Source: Luteimonas saliphila
Lineage (GTDB): Bacteria > Pseudomonadota > Gammaproteobacteria > Xanthomonadales > Xanthomonadaceae
Reading direction: 5' to 3'
Length of the DNA: 64,000 bases
Assembly: GCF_016774335.1 (NCBI RefSeq)
Contig: NZ_JAETWA010000026.1
Span: 1 to 64,000 of the forward strand
This document shows positions 39,059 to 48,424 of this stretch, one piece after another (the stretch's first letter is position 1; every line of letters starts with the position of its first letter). The notes beneath the pieces were generated by a model, which saw only the letters and a program-made list of their open reading frames with translations, was not told where the DNA came from and made no database searches. The translations under genes were made by a program, and so were the position numbers.

Positions 39059-41215
39059 GTGCAGACTTCCCTCACCCGACGCCGGTTCCTCCGCACCATC
39101 TCCCTGAGCGCCGCCGCGCTGGCCGTCCCCGCCATCGCGTTCCCGCCCGCCGAACGCGGGCCTTCGGGGCCGTTGCCAGCAGACCGCGGCCGCTTCCCGC
39201 AGTCGGTCGCGTCCGGCGATCCGCGCCCGGACAGGCTGCTGCTGTGGACACGCGTCTCCAGCGCCGCGCCGCGCGAGACACTGTTGCTGCAGCTGGCGAC
39301 GTCGGACGACTTCTCGCAGATGCTGTTCGAGCGCGACGTGGCGTGCATGGCCAGCCATGACCACTGCGTGCGCGTGCGCGTGATCGACCTGCCGCCACGC
39401 ACGACGCTGCACTACCGCTTCCTGCTGCGCGAAGACGAGCGCTGGGTCGCCTCGCCCGCGGGACGCACGTGCACCGCGCCCGCGCCCGGCGACGACGCGC
39501 CGCTGCGCTTCGCCTTCATGAGCTGCCAGGACTACGGCGGGCGCTGGTACAACACCCTGCTGCCGCTGCTCGACGAGGACCTGGACTTCGTCCTGCACCT
39601 GGGCGACTTCGTCTACGAGACGGTGGGCGATCCCGGCTTCCAGTCCACCGACGGCGGGCGCCGCATCGCATTCGACGATCTTTCCGGGGCGCTGGCGCTC
39701 GGCGATCCGGACGCGCCGTACTTCGCCGCGCGCAGCCTGGACAACTACCGGCAGTTGCACCGCACCGTGCGTACCGATCCGGTGCTGCAGCGCCTGCTTG
39801 AGCGCGCGCCGCTGGTGGCAATCTGGGACGACCACGAGTTCGCCGACGATTGCTGGCAGGACAACGCCACGCATTTCGACGGCCGCTTCGGCGAGTCCGA
39901 CCGCGAGCGTCGGCGCAATGCCGAGCAGGCGTACCTGGAATACATCCCGATCGACATCGATGACCGCATGCCGGGCGAGGCCCAGGTGCCGCGCGAGCGG
40001 CTGTTCCCGCAACTGCGGATTTGGCGCAACCTGCGCTTCGGCCGCCACCTCGACCTGCTGCTGACCGACACGCGCAGCGAGCGCCCGGACCACCTGATTC
40101 CGGAGGACGCCTTCCCCGGCCGCGTGCTGCACGACGCGGAGGAACTGCACGCGCGCCTGCCGCAGCTGGGCATCGATCCGGCCACGCTCGACGGGTTGCT
40201 GGTGCCGTGGATCGACCTCGACGCGCCCGCGCACGCGGCCTTGCGCGCGCCGCTGCACGCGGTGGTGGAGTCCGCCTGCCTGCGCGATGGACTGGACGAG
40301 ACACAGGCGCGGCAGTACGCCGACACAGCGGTACACGGACGCATCGCGTGGCCGGTGGTGGGCGAGCTGCTCGCGCAGTGGAACGCGCAGGCGCCGGAAG
40401 CGGCGCGCGTGACCGTTCCCGACGCGGCGCAGGCGGACGGCTTCGGCTTGGCGTGGCTCAGCCTCGGCAAGAGCCGGCTGTTCAGCAGCCTGGGCGCGCG
40501 CTACATGGTGCCGGAAGCGTCCTATGCCGCACTGGCCGCGCTGCTGCGCGGGCCGGTTCACCGGCCGATGTCGGACGCGCAATGGCAATGGCTCGGCGAC
40601 CGCCTGCGGCAGTCGGATGCGGGTTGGAAGCTCGTCGCCAGCTCGATCTCGCTCACGCCGATCCTGCTCGACCTGTCGCGACCGGAGCTGGAGGCGCCGG
40701 CCGCGCTGCGGCACCGCTTCCTGCTCAACGTCGACCAGTGGGACGGCTTCCCGCAGGCGCGCGCCGCGCTGGTCGATGAGGTGTTCGCGCCGGCCGGCAA
40801 CGTGGTGGTGCTCAGCGGCGACATCCACGCCGCCTTCGTCAGCCAGCACGGGCCGCGGGTGAGCGAGTTCACCGTGCCGGCGGTGTCCTCGACCACGCTG
40901 GGCGACATCGTCGCCGACGAAGTCGAGCGCGATCCCGCCTCCGCCGCGACCGGACGGCGACTGGTCGAAGGCCTGGACGCGCTGGTGGCGGCCGGTTCAT
41001 CGCGATTGCGCCACGTGTGCACGCGCAGGCATGGCGTGTGCCTGGCGCGCGTGGACGGCGGCGTGTTCGAGGTGGAGCTGCTGACGCTGCCGCCTGCGTT
41101 GGCGCGACAGTCGTTCTACGAGCGGCCGGAAGCGCTCGCCGGGCAGTTCGAGCGGCGGACGTTCCGGGTCGCGGCGGAAAGCGGGCAGGTGGCGGCAACC
41201 GGCCACAGGTTCTAG
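39059..41215 (+). CDS. phoD: PhoD-type alkaline phosphatase/phosphodiesterase, Tat-exported
   Basis: Protein of 718 residues from a GTG at 39059; no in-frame ATG precedes the signal peptide sensibly. Residues 1-28 are a twin-arginine signal with TRRRFLR. The PhoD N-terminal domain begins [19 protein letters not shown]. Metal-site motifs are [18 protein letters not shown] and [10 protein letters not shown]. The enzyme needs Ca/Fe and releases phosphate from mono- and diesters outside the inner membrane. It is longer than Bacillus PhoD owing to an insertion around residues 375-480. Divergent from the receptor/glpQ pair, so together they form a phosphate-scavenging locus. Confidence 0.92.
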   Translation: MQTSLTRRRFLRTISLSAAALAVPAIAFPPAERGPSGPLPADRGRFPQSVASGDPRPDRLLLWTRVSSAAPRETLLLQLATSDDFSQMLFERDVACMASHDHCVRVRVIDLPPRTTLHYRFLLREDERWVASPAGRTCTAPAPGDDAPLRFAFMSCQDYGGRWYNTLLPLLDEDLDFVLHLGDFVYETVGDPGFQSTDGGRRIAFDDLSGALALGDPDAPYFAARSLDNYRQLHRTVRTDPVLQRLLERAPLVAIWDDHEFADDCWQDNATHFDGRFGESDRERRRNAEQAYLEYIPIDIDDRMPGEAQVPRERLFPQLRIWRNLRFGRHLDLLLTDTRSERPDHLIPEDAFPGRVLHDAEELHARLPQLGIDPATLDGLLVPWIDLDAPAHAALRAPLHAVVESACLRDGLDETQARQYADTAVHGRIAWPVVGELLAQWNAQAPEAARVTVPDAAQADGFGLAWLSLGKSRLFSSLGARYMVPEASYAALAALLRGPVHRPMSDAQWQWLGDRLRQSDAGWKLVASSISLTPILLDLSRPELEAPAALRHRFLLNVDQWDGFPQARAALVDEVFAPAGNVVVLSGDIHAAFVSQHGPRVSEFTVPAVSSTTLGDIVADEVERDPASAATGRRLVEGLDALVAAGSSRLRHVCTRRHGVCLARVDGGVFEVELLTLPPALARQSFYERPEALAGQFERRTFRVAAESGQVAATGHRF

Positions 41216-41587
41216 GCAGTCGGCGCCGGGCCGGCGGACTTCTTGCGGTGCGTGCGAGCGTATATTCCTCGCCCGTGTCCGGATGCAGGAACACCGGGAA
41301 GTCGCGGCCCACCGGCCTGAAGCCGGCGGCCAGCATCGACTCCGGCGTTTCGCCGACGACCACGAAGTCGCGGTTGCCGGGGGCTGGCCCAGCAGCCGGT
41401 CGCGGACTGCGCCGCCGACGAGATAGCTCTTCATCCGCGCATGATGCCTGAAGGCAACCCCGGGGTCGGAGCCGCTCTCCCCGTCGGGGTTTGCGGTATC
41501 CATGCCGCATGCAGAACAGGCGACGCTGGCCCGGTCTTCCGGTGCGCGTGAATCCGGCGTACGCAAGGGTCCTCCTACACTGCAGTC
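41216..41587. other. 372-bp gap between phoD and the CNNM gene
   Basis: Mostly occupied by the cca-derived remnant (41233-41458). The rest (41459-41587) shows no gene; the promoter of the CNNM-type gene should be here. Confidence 0.5.
41233..41458 (-). pseudogene. Degenerate duplicate of the cca 5' end
   Basis: Translation from an ATG at 41434-41432 reads [19 protein letters not shown], then shifts frame; the next frame continues [19 protein letters not shown] to [13 protein letters not shown], matching Cca residues 19 to about 63. A single missing base near 41380 explains the shift. Homology begins at about 41233 and includes the leader motif CATGATGCCTGAAGGC shared with 35046-35065. Roughly 80 per cent identity to the intact gene means an old duplication or a remnant of a second, diverged cca. 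No downstream Cca sequence remains. Confidence 0.85.
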
Positions 41588-42814
41588 ATGAAGCCAAAGA
41601 CATTCGGGCGGGTTGGACGCTTGGTCGCAATCGCGCCGGCCCTATGGCTGCCGATGGCCGCCCTCGCCGCCGCTGCGCCGGCGCCGGGCGAGACGCCCGC
41701 AGCCGGGACGACGCTCGACGTGGTGCTGATGCTGTCGTACCTCGGCGCCGCGATCGTGCTGTCGTTCCTGTGTTCGATCGCGGAGTCGGCGCTGCTGAGC
41801 ATGACGCCGTCCTACATCGCAGGCCTGCGCAGCGCGCGCCCTCGGCTCGCGGACCAGCTCTGGCGCCTGCGGCTGGGCAATATCGACCGCTCGCTGGCCG
41901 CGATCCTGACCCTGAACACCATCGCCCACACTGCCGGCGCCGTCGGCTCCGGCGCCAAGGCGACCGTGGTGTTCGGCAGTGCGTGGGTCGGCGTGTTTTC
42001 CGCGGTGGCGACGCTGCTGATCCTGTTCCTGTCGGAAATCGTGCCCAAGACGCTGGGCGCGCTGTACTGGCGCCGGCTCGCGGTACCGACGATGTGGTTC
42101 ATCCGGGTGCTGATCGTGCTGCTGTATCCGCTGATCCGGGTCTCGGAACTGCTGACCCGGCTGCTGGCGCGCGGGCACGAGGGCGAGGGTTTCAACCGCG
42201 AGGAGTTCCTCGCGATGGCGGGCATGGGCGAGGCCAGCGGCGATCTCGATCCGCGCGAGTCGCGGATCCTGCGCAACCTGTTCGGCATGAGCACGCTGCG
42301 CACCTGGAACGTGATGACGCCGCGCACGGTGATCGCCTCGCTGGCGGCGGACACGACCGTGGAAGCGGCGCTTGCCGACGCGCGCACCGCGCCGTTCTCG
42401 CGCATCCCGGTGTTCACGCGCGACATCGACGATGTGGCGGGTTTCGTACTGCGCGACGAACTGCGCCAGGCCGAAGCGACGGGGCGCGGACGCGAACCGG
42501 TGTCGGCACTCGCGCGGCCGCTGCTGACGGTCGCCGACAGCATGCCGCTGAGCGGGTTGCTGGAGTTCCTGCTGGAGAAGCGCCAGCAGTTGGCCCTGGT
42601 GGTCGGCGAGTACGGCGACACCGTCGGACTGGTGACGCTCGAGGACGTGGTCGAAACCCTGCTGGGCGACGAGATCGTCGACGAGCGCGACCGTGTCAGC
42701 GACATGCAGCGACTGGCGCGCGAGCGCTGGGAGCGGCGCGCGGCGCGGCACGGCATCGTCTGGCAACAGGAAGACGAGGAATCCGGCTCACGCCGCGCAT
42801 CGCCGCCGGAGTAG
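41588..42814 (+). CDS. CNNM/HlyC-CorC-type protein (DUF21 plus CBS domains)
   Basis: Protein of 408 residues. An N-terminal hydrophobic leader (10-30) is followed by the DUF21 transmembrane domain (about 45-200) with CSIAESALLSMTPSYI and LFLSEIVPKTLGA, then a paired CBS domain (about 240-375) with VMTPRTVIASL and VVGEYGDTVGLVTLEDVVETLLGDEI. The usual C-terminal transporter-associated domain is missing, so it ends soon after the CBS pair. Relatives handle Mg/Co ions. It stands alone and is convergent with the transglycosylase gene. Confidence 0.9.
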   Translation: MKPKTFGRVGRLVAIAPALWLPMAALAAAAPAPGETPAAGTTLDVVLMLSYLGAAIVLSFLCSIAESALLSMTPSYIAGLRSARPRLADQLWRLRLGNIDRSLAAILTLNTIAHTAGAVGSGAKATVVFGSAWVGVFSAVATLLILFLSEIVPKTLGALYWRRLAVPTMWFIRVLIVLLYPLIRVSELLTRLLARGHEGEGFNREEFLAMAGMGEASGDLDPRESRILRNLFGMSTLRTWNVMTPRTVIASLAADTTVEAALADARTAPFSRIPVFTRDIDDVAGFVLRDELRQAEATGRGREPVSALARPLLTVADSMPLSGLLEFLLEKRQQLALVVGEYGDTVGLVTLEDVVETLLGDEIVDERDRVSDMQRLARERWERRAARHGIVWQQEDEESGSRRASPPE

Positions 42815-42939
42815 CGCGATGGGGTCCGTCGCCCGGTCCGCGTTCCGGGGCACGACGACGCGTCCGGGCTCGCTCGCCCCGCTTCCCACGATGGACTGCC
42901 CGCAACGCAGGTGCGCTGCCCCCGGCGAGCGGTGCCCGG

Positions 42940-44865
42940 CTACGAAGCGGCCGGGCAGGCGAACCTGCGGCGCGGCGAACCGGCGATGCCGAGCATGCGG
43001 TCGCTGACCGGCGTCGCCACGCCGTACATGCGCCAGTCGTAGATCACGCTGAAGGCGAGGATGCGGGCGATGTACTCGCGCGTTTCCTTGTAGCTGATCG
43101 TCTCGATCCACAGGTCCGGATCCATCGTCGGCCGCTGCGAGAGCCAGCGCGAGGTCGGCGTCGGCCCGGCGTTGTAGGCGGCGATGGCGACGTAGGGCTT
43201 GCCATACATCTGCTCCTTCTCGCGCAGGTAGGCGGTGCCGATGACGATGTTGGTTTCCGGATCGTAGAGGCTCTCCGCGCCGCTCCAGGGCAGGCCGAGC
43301 CGACGCGCGACCGCGGCGCCGGTACCGGGCAGCACCTGCATCAGGCCGCGCGCGTCGGCGGGCGAGCGCGCTCGCGGGTTGAACGTGCTCTCGGCGCGGA
43401 TCTCTGCAGCGATCCAGGCGGGGTCTAGCCCGTTCTTCTTCGCCTCGCGCTGGATCACGTCGGCGTGGTGGATCGGGAAGCGCAGCGTGTACAGCCGCAG
43501 TTCGCCCGGGGCCTTGCCGAGGCCGAACACGCCGCGGTCGAACCAGCCGTGGTCCTGCGCGACCTCGACCGCGATGCGTCGCTGCGCATCGTCGAACCGC
43601 GACAGCGCGTCGTTCCATTCGCGGACCGCCCAGCCGCTGCGGTCCGCGCGCTGCAGCGCCATCGCGCGCACGATCGCCGGGTCGGCGGCGACGGCCGCCT
43701 TCTGCGTCGGCGTCCAGTCGGGCATCCACGGACACAGCGCGTAGGGTTGCTGCAGTCTGTCGGCGGCGAGGAAGCCATGGAAGTCGGCACTGGTGGCGAC
43801 CTGCGCATACAGCGCCTGCGCGCCGGCGCGGTCGCCGGTCAGCTCCCGCATGCGCGCCTCGAACCATTGCCAGCGCGAGTTGCCGCGCTGCTCCGCACCC
43901 ATCTTCTGCAGCGCCGCGAGCGCGGCGCGCCAGTCCGAACGCGCGAGCGCCTCGCGTACGCGCCATTCGTGCAGGCGCTCGTCGTACGCGCTGTCGGGCA
44001 CCAGGGCCAGCAGGCGCGCCGAGTCGGGCAGGTAGGAGGCCACCGTCCACAGCGCGGCCTGGTACAGCACGCGGCCTCGCTCTTCCTCGCCGAAGCCCAG
44101 CGCATCGGCGATCGCGGACAGTCGCGCTTCCGCGGCGAGCGGATCGGCCTTGGCGAACTTCGCCAGTCCGTGCGAGGCGACCAGGCGGCTGCGTGCGGTC
44201 CTCGGCCATCCTGTCGCGCGTGCGTGCGGCGCCTGCACGAAGGCTGCGTAGTCGTTCGCCTGCGCGAGCTGTTCCGGCGGCAGGCCGCGCGCGGCGACGC
44301 GCATCACGCCCGGCTCCCATTCGGCGGCGGCGAGTTCGATCCGTTCCCAGCGCAGTTCGTCGCCAAGGCCGCCGCGTGCCGCGAGCGCGACGAACACCGG
44401 ATCGCATGCGTCGGGCAGCGACTTGCCGCTGCTGCGCCACATGTCCTGCGCATCGCGGGTCCATTGCGCGTCGGCGGCGCCGGTGCGATGGCGCGCGTCG
44501 AGTTCGGCGCAGCGCAGTGCAACACTGCTGACCGATGGCGACCATGCGGCGCGCAGGCCGCTCCAGTCCTCGCGCTTGAGCAGGGCGCGCAGCCACGCGT
44601 CGCGGAACACCTCGGCGACCGCTTCGCCGCGGTAGCGCGACAGGAAGGCCTGCGCCTGCGCCGCCGGCAGGGCGTCGATGTCCCGGCGCAGCGTGGCCAT
44701 CTCCACCCAGCGCCGGGCGGGATGGCTGTCGGCGAGCGCGGGTGCCGGCAGGCCGCGTTCGGCGGCCTCGATCGCGGTTCGCAGCGCCGCATCGGCATCC
44801 TGGGCCTGCGCGGCGGGCGCCAGCAGCAGCGTGGCGAGTACGATGGACAGGCGTGGCTCGAACAT
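42940..44865 (-). CDS. Soluble-type lytic murein transglycosylase (Slt70-like)
   Basis: Protein of 641 residues, close to E. coli Slt. A Sec signal peptide (1-21) precedes a long alpha-superhelical ring domain (about 25-440), then the lysozyme-like catalytic domain with Glu492 in AEIRAESTFNP, followed by SPADARGLMQVLPGTG and AIAAYNAGPTPTSRWL. It cleaves peptidoglycan with formation of 1,6-anhydro sugars, so its products (GlcNAc-anhydroMurNAc) could also supply hexosamine recycling. It is divergent from the TSUP permease gene. Confidence 0.94.
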   Translation of the reverse strand: MFEPRLSIVLATLLLAPAAQAQDADAALRTAIEAAERGLPAPALADSHPARRWVEMATLRRDIDALPAAQAQAFLSRYRGEAVAEVFRDAWLRALLKREDWSGLRAAWSPSVSSVALRCAELDARHRTGAADAQWTRDAQDMWRSSGKSLPDACDPVFVALAARGGLGDELRWERIELAAAEWEPGVMRVAARGLPPEQLAQANDYAAFVQAPHARATGWPRTARSRLVASHGLAKFAKADPLAAEARLSAIADALGFGEEERGRVLYQAALWTVASYLPDSARLLALVPDSAYDERLHEWRVREALARSDWRAALAALQKMGAEQRGNSRWQWFEARMRELTGDRAGAQALYAQVATSADFHGFLAADRLQQPYALCPWMPDWTPTQKAAVAADPAIVRAMALQRADRSGWAVREWNDALSRFDDAQRRIAVEVAQDHGWFDRGVFGLGKAPGELRLYTLRFPIHHADVIQREAKKNGLDPAWIAAEIRAESTFNPRARSPADARGLMQVLPGTGAAVARRLGLPWSGAESLYDPETNIVIGTAYLREKEQMYGKPYVAIAAYNAGPTPTSRWLSQRPTMDPDLWIETISYKETREYIARILAFSVIYDWRMYGVATPVSDRMLGIAGSPRRRFACPAAS

Positions 44866-44935
44866 GCGCGGACTATAACGAAGGGCCCATGAACTCCGAT
44901 TCAGACTGCTCCATCACCCGCGAAGGGGCGCGCGC

Positions 44936-45730
44936 GTGATCGAAGGCTGGTGGATATTTCCGTTGCTCGGCGTCGCCGCCGGCGTGCTCGCGGGCCTGCT
45001 CGGCATCGGCGGCGGCCTGGTACTGATCGGTGCGCTGGTGTGGCTGCTGCCTGCGTATGGCGTGCCGCAGGACGCGGCGATGCACGCGGCGCTGGCGAGT
45101 TCGCTGGCGAGCATCGTGCTCACCGCGGCCTCGTCCGCGCGCTCGCACCACCGCCGCGGCGGCGTGCTGTGGCCGACGGTGGCGTGGATGGTGCCGGGAC
45201 TGCTGCTCGGGGGCTGGTTGGGCAGCCTGGTGGCGGTCGCGCTGGACGGCGACGTGCTGCGCTGGTGCGTGGCGCTCTATTGTTTCCTGGTCGCGGCGCA
45301 GATGGCCTTCGGCGGCCCGCGCGGCGACGCGGCGCGCCCCGGCATCGTGCCGACGGGGTGGCCGATGTCGCTGGCAGGCGGCGGCATCGGCGCGGTCTCG
45401 GCGGTGGTCGGCATCGGCGGCGGCAGCATGACCGTGCCGCTGCTGGTCTGGCGCGGCGTGGTACCGGTGCGCGCGGTCGGCACCTCGTCGGCTTGCGGCA
45501 TCTTCATCGCGATCGCCAGCGCGGCGGGCTACGCGGTGCATGCGCCCGCGGGCGCACTGCCGGCGCATGCGGTCGGCTATGTCTATCTGCCGGCGGCGAT
45601 CGGCATCGCGCTGGCCTCGGTGCTGGCGGCGCCGCTGGGCACGCGCCTGGCGCATGCGATCAGCGGCACCGCACTGCGGCGCGTGTTCGCCGGGTTCATG
45701 GTGCTGGTGGGGATCAGCATGCTGCTCTGA
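44936..45730 (+). CDS. TSUP-family sulfite/organosulfonate-type permease
   Basis: Protein of 264 residues with about eight membrane helices and two copies of the family repeat (GVLAGLLGIGGGLVLIGALV near 15-35 and GAVSAVVGIGGGSMTVPLLV near 150-170). Members export sulfite, sulfoacetate or related anions; the substrate is unknown. Starts at a GTG with AAGGGG about seven bases upstream. A 16-codon mini-frame (44889-44939) ends in GTGA overlapping this start and may be chance. It is followed by a strong inverted repeat. Confidence 0.88.
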   Translation: MIEGWWIFPLLGVAAGVLAGLLGIGGGLVLIGALVWLLPAYGVPQDAAMHAALASSLASIVLTAASSARSHHRRGGVLWPTVAWMVPGLLLGGWLGSLVAVALDGDVLRWCVALYCFLVAAQMAFGGPRGDAARPGIVPTGWPMSLAGGGIGAVSAVVGIGGGSMTVPLLVWRGVVPVRAVGTSSACGIFIAIASAAGYAVHAPAGALPAHAVGYVYLPAAIGIALASVLAAPLGTRLAHAISGTALRRVFAGFMVLVGISMLL

Positions 45731-45743
45731 AGCGAACCGGAGA

Positions 45744-45825
45744 AACCGGGGTCAGAGTCGACTTTTCGCCGGCGGCGCCTGGGCGGAATCGGCAGAAGGT
45801 CGAAAAGTCGACTCTGACCCCGGTT
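45744..45825. repeat. Perfect 25-bp inverted repeat between convergent genes
   Basis: Arm 45744-45768 (AACCGGGGTCAGAGTCGACT plus TTTCG) is exactly complementary to 45801-45825, with a 32-base loop. It lies 13 bases after the TSUP stop and six before the stop of the convergent lipoprotein gene, so it may terminate both. GGGGTCAGAGTCGACTTT-type repeats are common in Xanthomonads. A partly similar GGTCAGAG…CCCCGG stretch occurs at about 18302-18325. Confidence 0.88.
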
Positions 45826-45831
45826 CTGGTT

Positions 45832-46689
45832 TCACTCCGGCGCGATCGCAGCCTCCGCGTGCCGCAGGAAGTCGCTGACATACCAGCGGCCCTCGCGGCG
45901 TTCGAGGTTGACGATGGTGTCGACCGGGGTGCCGGCGAGCGTGTACTGCAGCCGCACGCGGGCGAGGTCGCCGGTCTGCGACTGCAGCTGGACCTGCATC
46001 CCGCCCAGGTCGGCGTCGAGATCGAAACCGTAGGACGCCAGCACCTGCTTGCCGGTCGCCAGCACCTTCGACATGCGCCGCAGGCTTTCCTCCATGCCGG
46101 CGTCGGCGAAGGCCTGCTCGCTGTCGAGCGCGGCCTCGCGGGCGGCGGTCGCCATCGTCGCGATCGCGGCCTGCGCGCGCGCGCGGTCGCCGATCGGCGC
46201 CTGGCCGGCCCACGCCCCGAGGGCCTGCACCAGTTGCGGGTAGTGTTCGCGCTCGGACGGGCTGAAATCGCCCTGCTGGGTGATGTACTGCACGGTGAAC
46301 ACGGTGAGGAATTCCGCGGCCGAAGCCAGGCTGGCGTTGGCGAGCTGGCGGTCGAAGCCCTGCTGCAGGGTCTTCTCCGCGTCCGGCGCCGACAGCGCCG
46401 CCATCGCCCGCGGCAGGTGCTGGGCGAACGGCAACTGGTCGAGCGGCCACCGGGTCCGGCCCTCGCGCCACGCTACCTCGAGCTGCCCGTGGATCGCGGG
46501 TGTCACCGCGTCGCGGGCGAAGGCTTCGAGGTCGTTGCCGCGCAGGTGTGCGGTGAGCAGGCGTACCGTATCGCCCGGGGTCGGCGCCTCGGCGGGCGGT
46601 GCGGTGGGCGCGTCGCCGCGACAGCCCGGCAGCGCCAGCGCGGCAGCCACCAGCGGCGCGACCCACGCGACGATTCTGCGGTTCCCCAT
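45832..46689 (-). CDS. Putative lipoprotein of unknown function
   Basis: Protein of 285 residues. The signal sequence ends in Ala-Leu-Pro-Gly-Cys23, a lipobox. The body is helix-rich and Ala/Gln-rich (about 45-210), ending in a small beta-rich part (ARVRLQYTLAGTPVDTIVNLERREGRWYV…) that resembles the NTF2-like endings of other exported proteins. The start at 46689 is set by the signal peptide; upstream in-frame codons are Pro/Arg-rich. Third member of no clear operon; the next gene upstream on this strand is 160 bp away. I do not recognise the family. Confidence 0.75.
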   Translation of the reverse strand: MGNRRIVAWVAPLVAAALALPGCRGDAPTAPPAEAPTPGDTVRLLTAHLRGNDLEAFARDAVTPAIHGQLEVAWREGRTRWPLDQLPFAQHLPRAMAALSAPDAEKTLQQGFDRQLANASLASAAEFLTVFTVQYITQQGDFSPSEREHYPQLVQALGAWAGQAPIGDRARAQAAIATMATAAREAALDSEQAFADAGMEESLRRMSKVLATGKQVLASYGFDLDADLGGMQVQLQSQTGDLARVRLQYTLAGTPVDTIVNLERREGRWYVSDFLRHAEAAIAPE

Positions 46690-46849
46690 GGCAGGACCTT
46701 TCCCCAGGATCCGTCCGCATCTTGGCCGTTGGGGCCGCAGCCGGCAACCGGACGCGGCGCGAACCGGGCCGGCGTCGGCTTTCACCGACGGCCTGTGGTC
46801 CCCGCAGGGGCGAACCTCGGCGCGGATCGCGATCGCCGGCGTGCGACCG

Positions 46850-47530
46850 CTACAGGTCGCGCACCACCCAGCCCGGCGGCAGGTCGGCATGGGCGGCGTC
46901 GATCGCCGCCTGGGCGACGGCCTCCGGCGACTCCCCCGCCCGCCAGGCGCGGGCGATCGCCGCCAGCCGCTCGCGGGTGGCGCGGGTGTAGGCGCCTTCC
47001 AGCTCGTTCAGCGCGTCGGCCGCGAGCTTCTGCGGGTACAGCGCGCGTGCCTCGTCGCTGTGGTTGAGCAGGTCGACCAGCAAGGCGAGCTGCCGGCGGA
47101 AGGTGTCCACGCCCAGGGAGGTGCGCTGGGTGCGCTGCAGGTGCCAGACCAGCAGGTATTCGACCGGACCCAGCATCCTTCGCGGCGAGGCGCCGAAGAA
47201 GTGGCCGGACAGCGCACCCACCGGCAGGCCGGTGACGTCGTCCGGCAACCGGGTCGCGCCCCAGGAACTCAGCGCGCCGCCGGGCAGGTCGGCACGGCGC
47301 AGCGCGGTGGCGACGGTGTCGGCGAGCAGGCGCTTGGCGACGTGGTCGTCGCTTTCGGCGACGACGCCCAGCAGCCGCAGGAACATCGGGTAGTGGTCCT
47401 CGCCTAGCCGTCGCGACAGCCGCTTGAGCACGGCCAGGCGGTATTCCGGGTCGTCGTGCGCGGCCAGGGCCGAGACCAGGCGCCCGGCGGCGTCGCGCAG
47501 TTGTTCGGCGGTGGGCGTGGACGGATTCAT
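46850..47530 (-). CDS. Conserved hypothetical cytoplasmic protein
   Basis: Protein of 226 residues with no signal peptide or membrane segment. It is mostly helical, with HEAT/TPR-like spacing (YRLAVLKRLSRRLGEDHYPMFLRLLGVVAES, about 29-60) and a central GPVEYLLVWHLQRTQR. The codon and GC pattern is that of a normal gene and the ATG at 47530 is a clean start. Family not recognised. It precedes the lipoprotein gene on the same strand. Confidence 0.7.
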   Translation of the reverse strand: MNPSTPTAEQLRDAAGRLVSALAAHDDPEYRLAVLKRLSRRLGEDHYPMFLRLLGVVAESDDHVAKRLLADTVATALRRADLPGGALSSWGATRLPDDVTGLPVGALSGHFFGASPRRMLGPVEYLLVWHLQRTQRTSLGVDTFRRQLALLVDLLNHSDEARALYPQKLAADALNELEGAYTRATRERLAAIARAWRAGESPEAVAQAAIDAAHADLPPGWVVRDL

Positions 47531-47892
47531 CGGCGCGTCGCGAGCGAAGTGGCGGCCATTATCGGCCCGATGCCGCGAGGCGCCGGCATCGCGCCGTCAC
47601 GCGGTGGCACGCGTGCGGCGGGCGCCCCGCGGCAGCCCGCCCGGATCGCCCGGCCAGGGATGCAACAGGTCGCGTATCCGCCGGCGGGCCGATCTGCCGG
47701 TTTCGAGCGTCGGGAAGGCTCGCCCCCGGGTCGCGCTGCGACCGCATCAGGTGGACATGGGGTGCGGCGGACCGGGCCCGCCCTGCGGAGGGGAAGCTGT
47801 CTGCGCGGGGCGCCAACCGCAGCCGCCCCGCATTCGCGCCTCGACCGTGCCGGCGAGGCCAGCGGCGGCTGACGCGGAACGAAGGGCCGGAT
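47531..47892. other. 362-bp gap
   Basis: No gene or repeat is supported in this stretch. It should hold the promoter of 46850-47530 and the 3' end of the 47893-48207 transcript; no terminator hairpin was seen. Confidence 0.4.
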
Positions 47893-48207
47893 TCAGAGCG
47901 CCGAGAAGATGTGGTCGACCGCCGCGTTCGCGGCGTCGGCCCGATCCATCTGCGAAAGTTGCGCGGTCAGCGCATCGGATCTCGGCAGGGTGCGCGCCGC
48001 GCCGGCATCGTCCCACGCCGACAGGTTCAGCACCGTCTCGCCCGCGTCGACCAGCGGTGCTGGAGCGGCCTCCGGTGCCGCGCTTCCGGCCCCGGTATCG
48101 GCGCGCAGCAGGCCCTGCTGGCGCGCCTCGTCGAACGAGACCTGCCCGCCGGCCGGATCGAATCCGGTCGTACCCAGTCCAGGCGGCGTGGAACCGATGG
48201 CGCTCAT
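47893..48207 (-). CDS. Small hypothetical protein divergent from sctU
   Basis: Protein of 104 residues from an ATG at 48207 (an in-frame ATG 57 bases upstream is less likely). The N-terminus MSAIGSTPPGLGTTGF is low in charge and Ser/Gly/Pro-rich, as in many secreted type III substrates or rod/needle-associated proteins. The C-terminal 30 residues (LTAQLSQMDRADAANAAVDHIF) are helical. Its 217-bp divergence from the type III switch gene makes a link to secretion possible, but no family match is evident and coding itself is only moderately certain. Confidence 0.5.
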   Translation of the reverse strand: MSAIGSTPPGLGTTGFDPAGGQVSFDEARQQGLLRADTGAGSAAPEAAPAPLVDAGETVLNLSAWDDAGAARTLPRSDALTAQLSQMDRADAANAAVDHIFSAL

Positions 48208-48424
48208 GTCGAGGGGAGTGGTCCGGCGGGTGCTGGCAAGCCGCGGCTGCGGCGACATGCACACTCTAGCGAGGCTGTCATCGCACTGTCACCTCGGGTC
48301 GACCCTAGGACACGGCCCCCGCTGCGGCCGCATTCATGCACGGCGCCGCGGCGGCCTCGACCGCGGTCGCCGCGGCGCCGTGCTAGCCTCGGGCGGACGC
48401 GAACCAGGCACGGGACGACGTGGC

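Noticed and set aside
44889..44939. 16-codon mini-gene before the TSUP permease as a leader peptide
   Set aside because: No repeated regulatory codons, no attenuator hairpin, and it overlaps the divergent gene's leader; likely chance.
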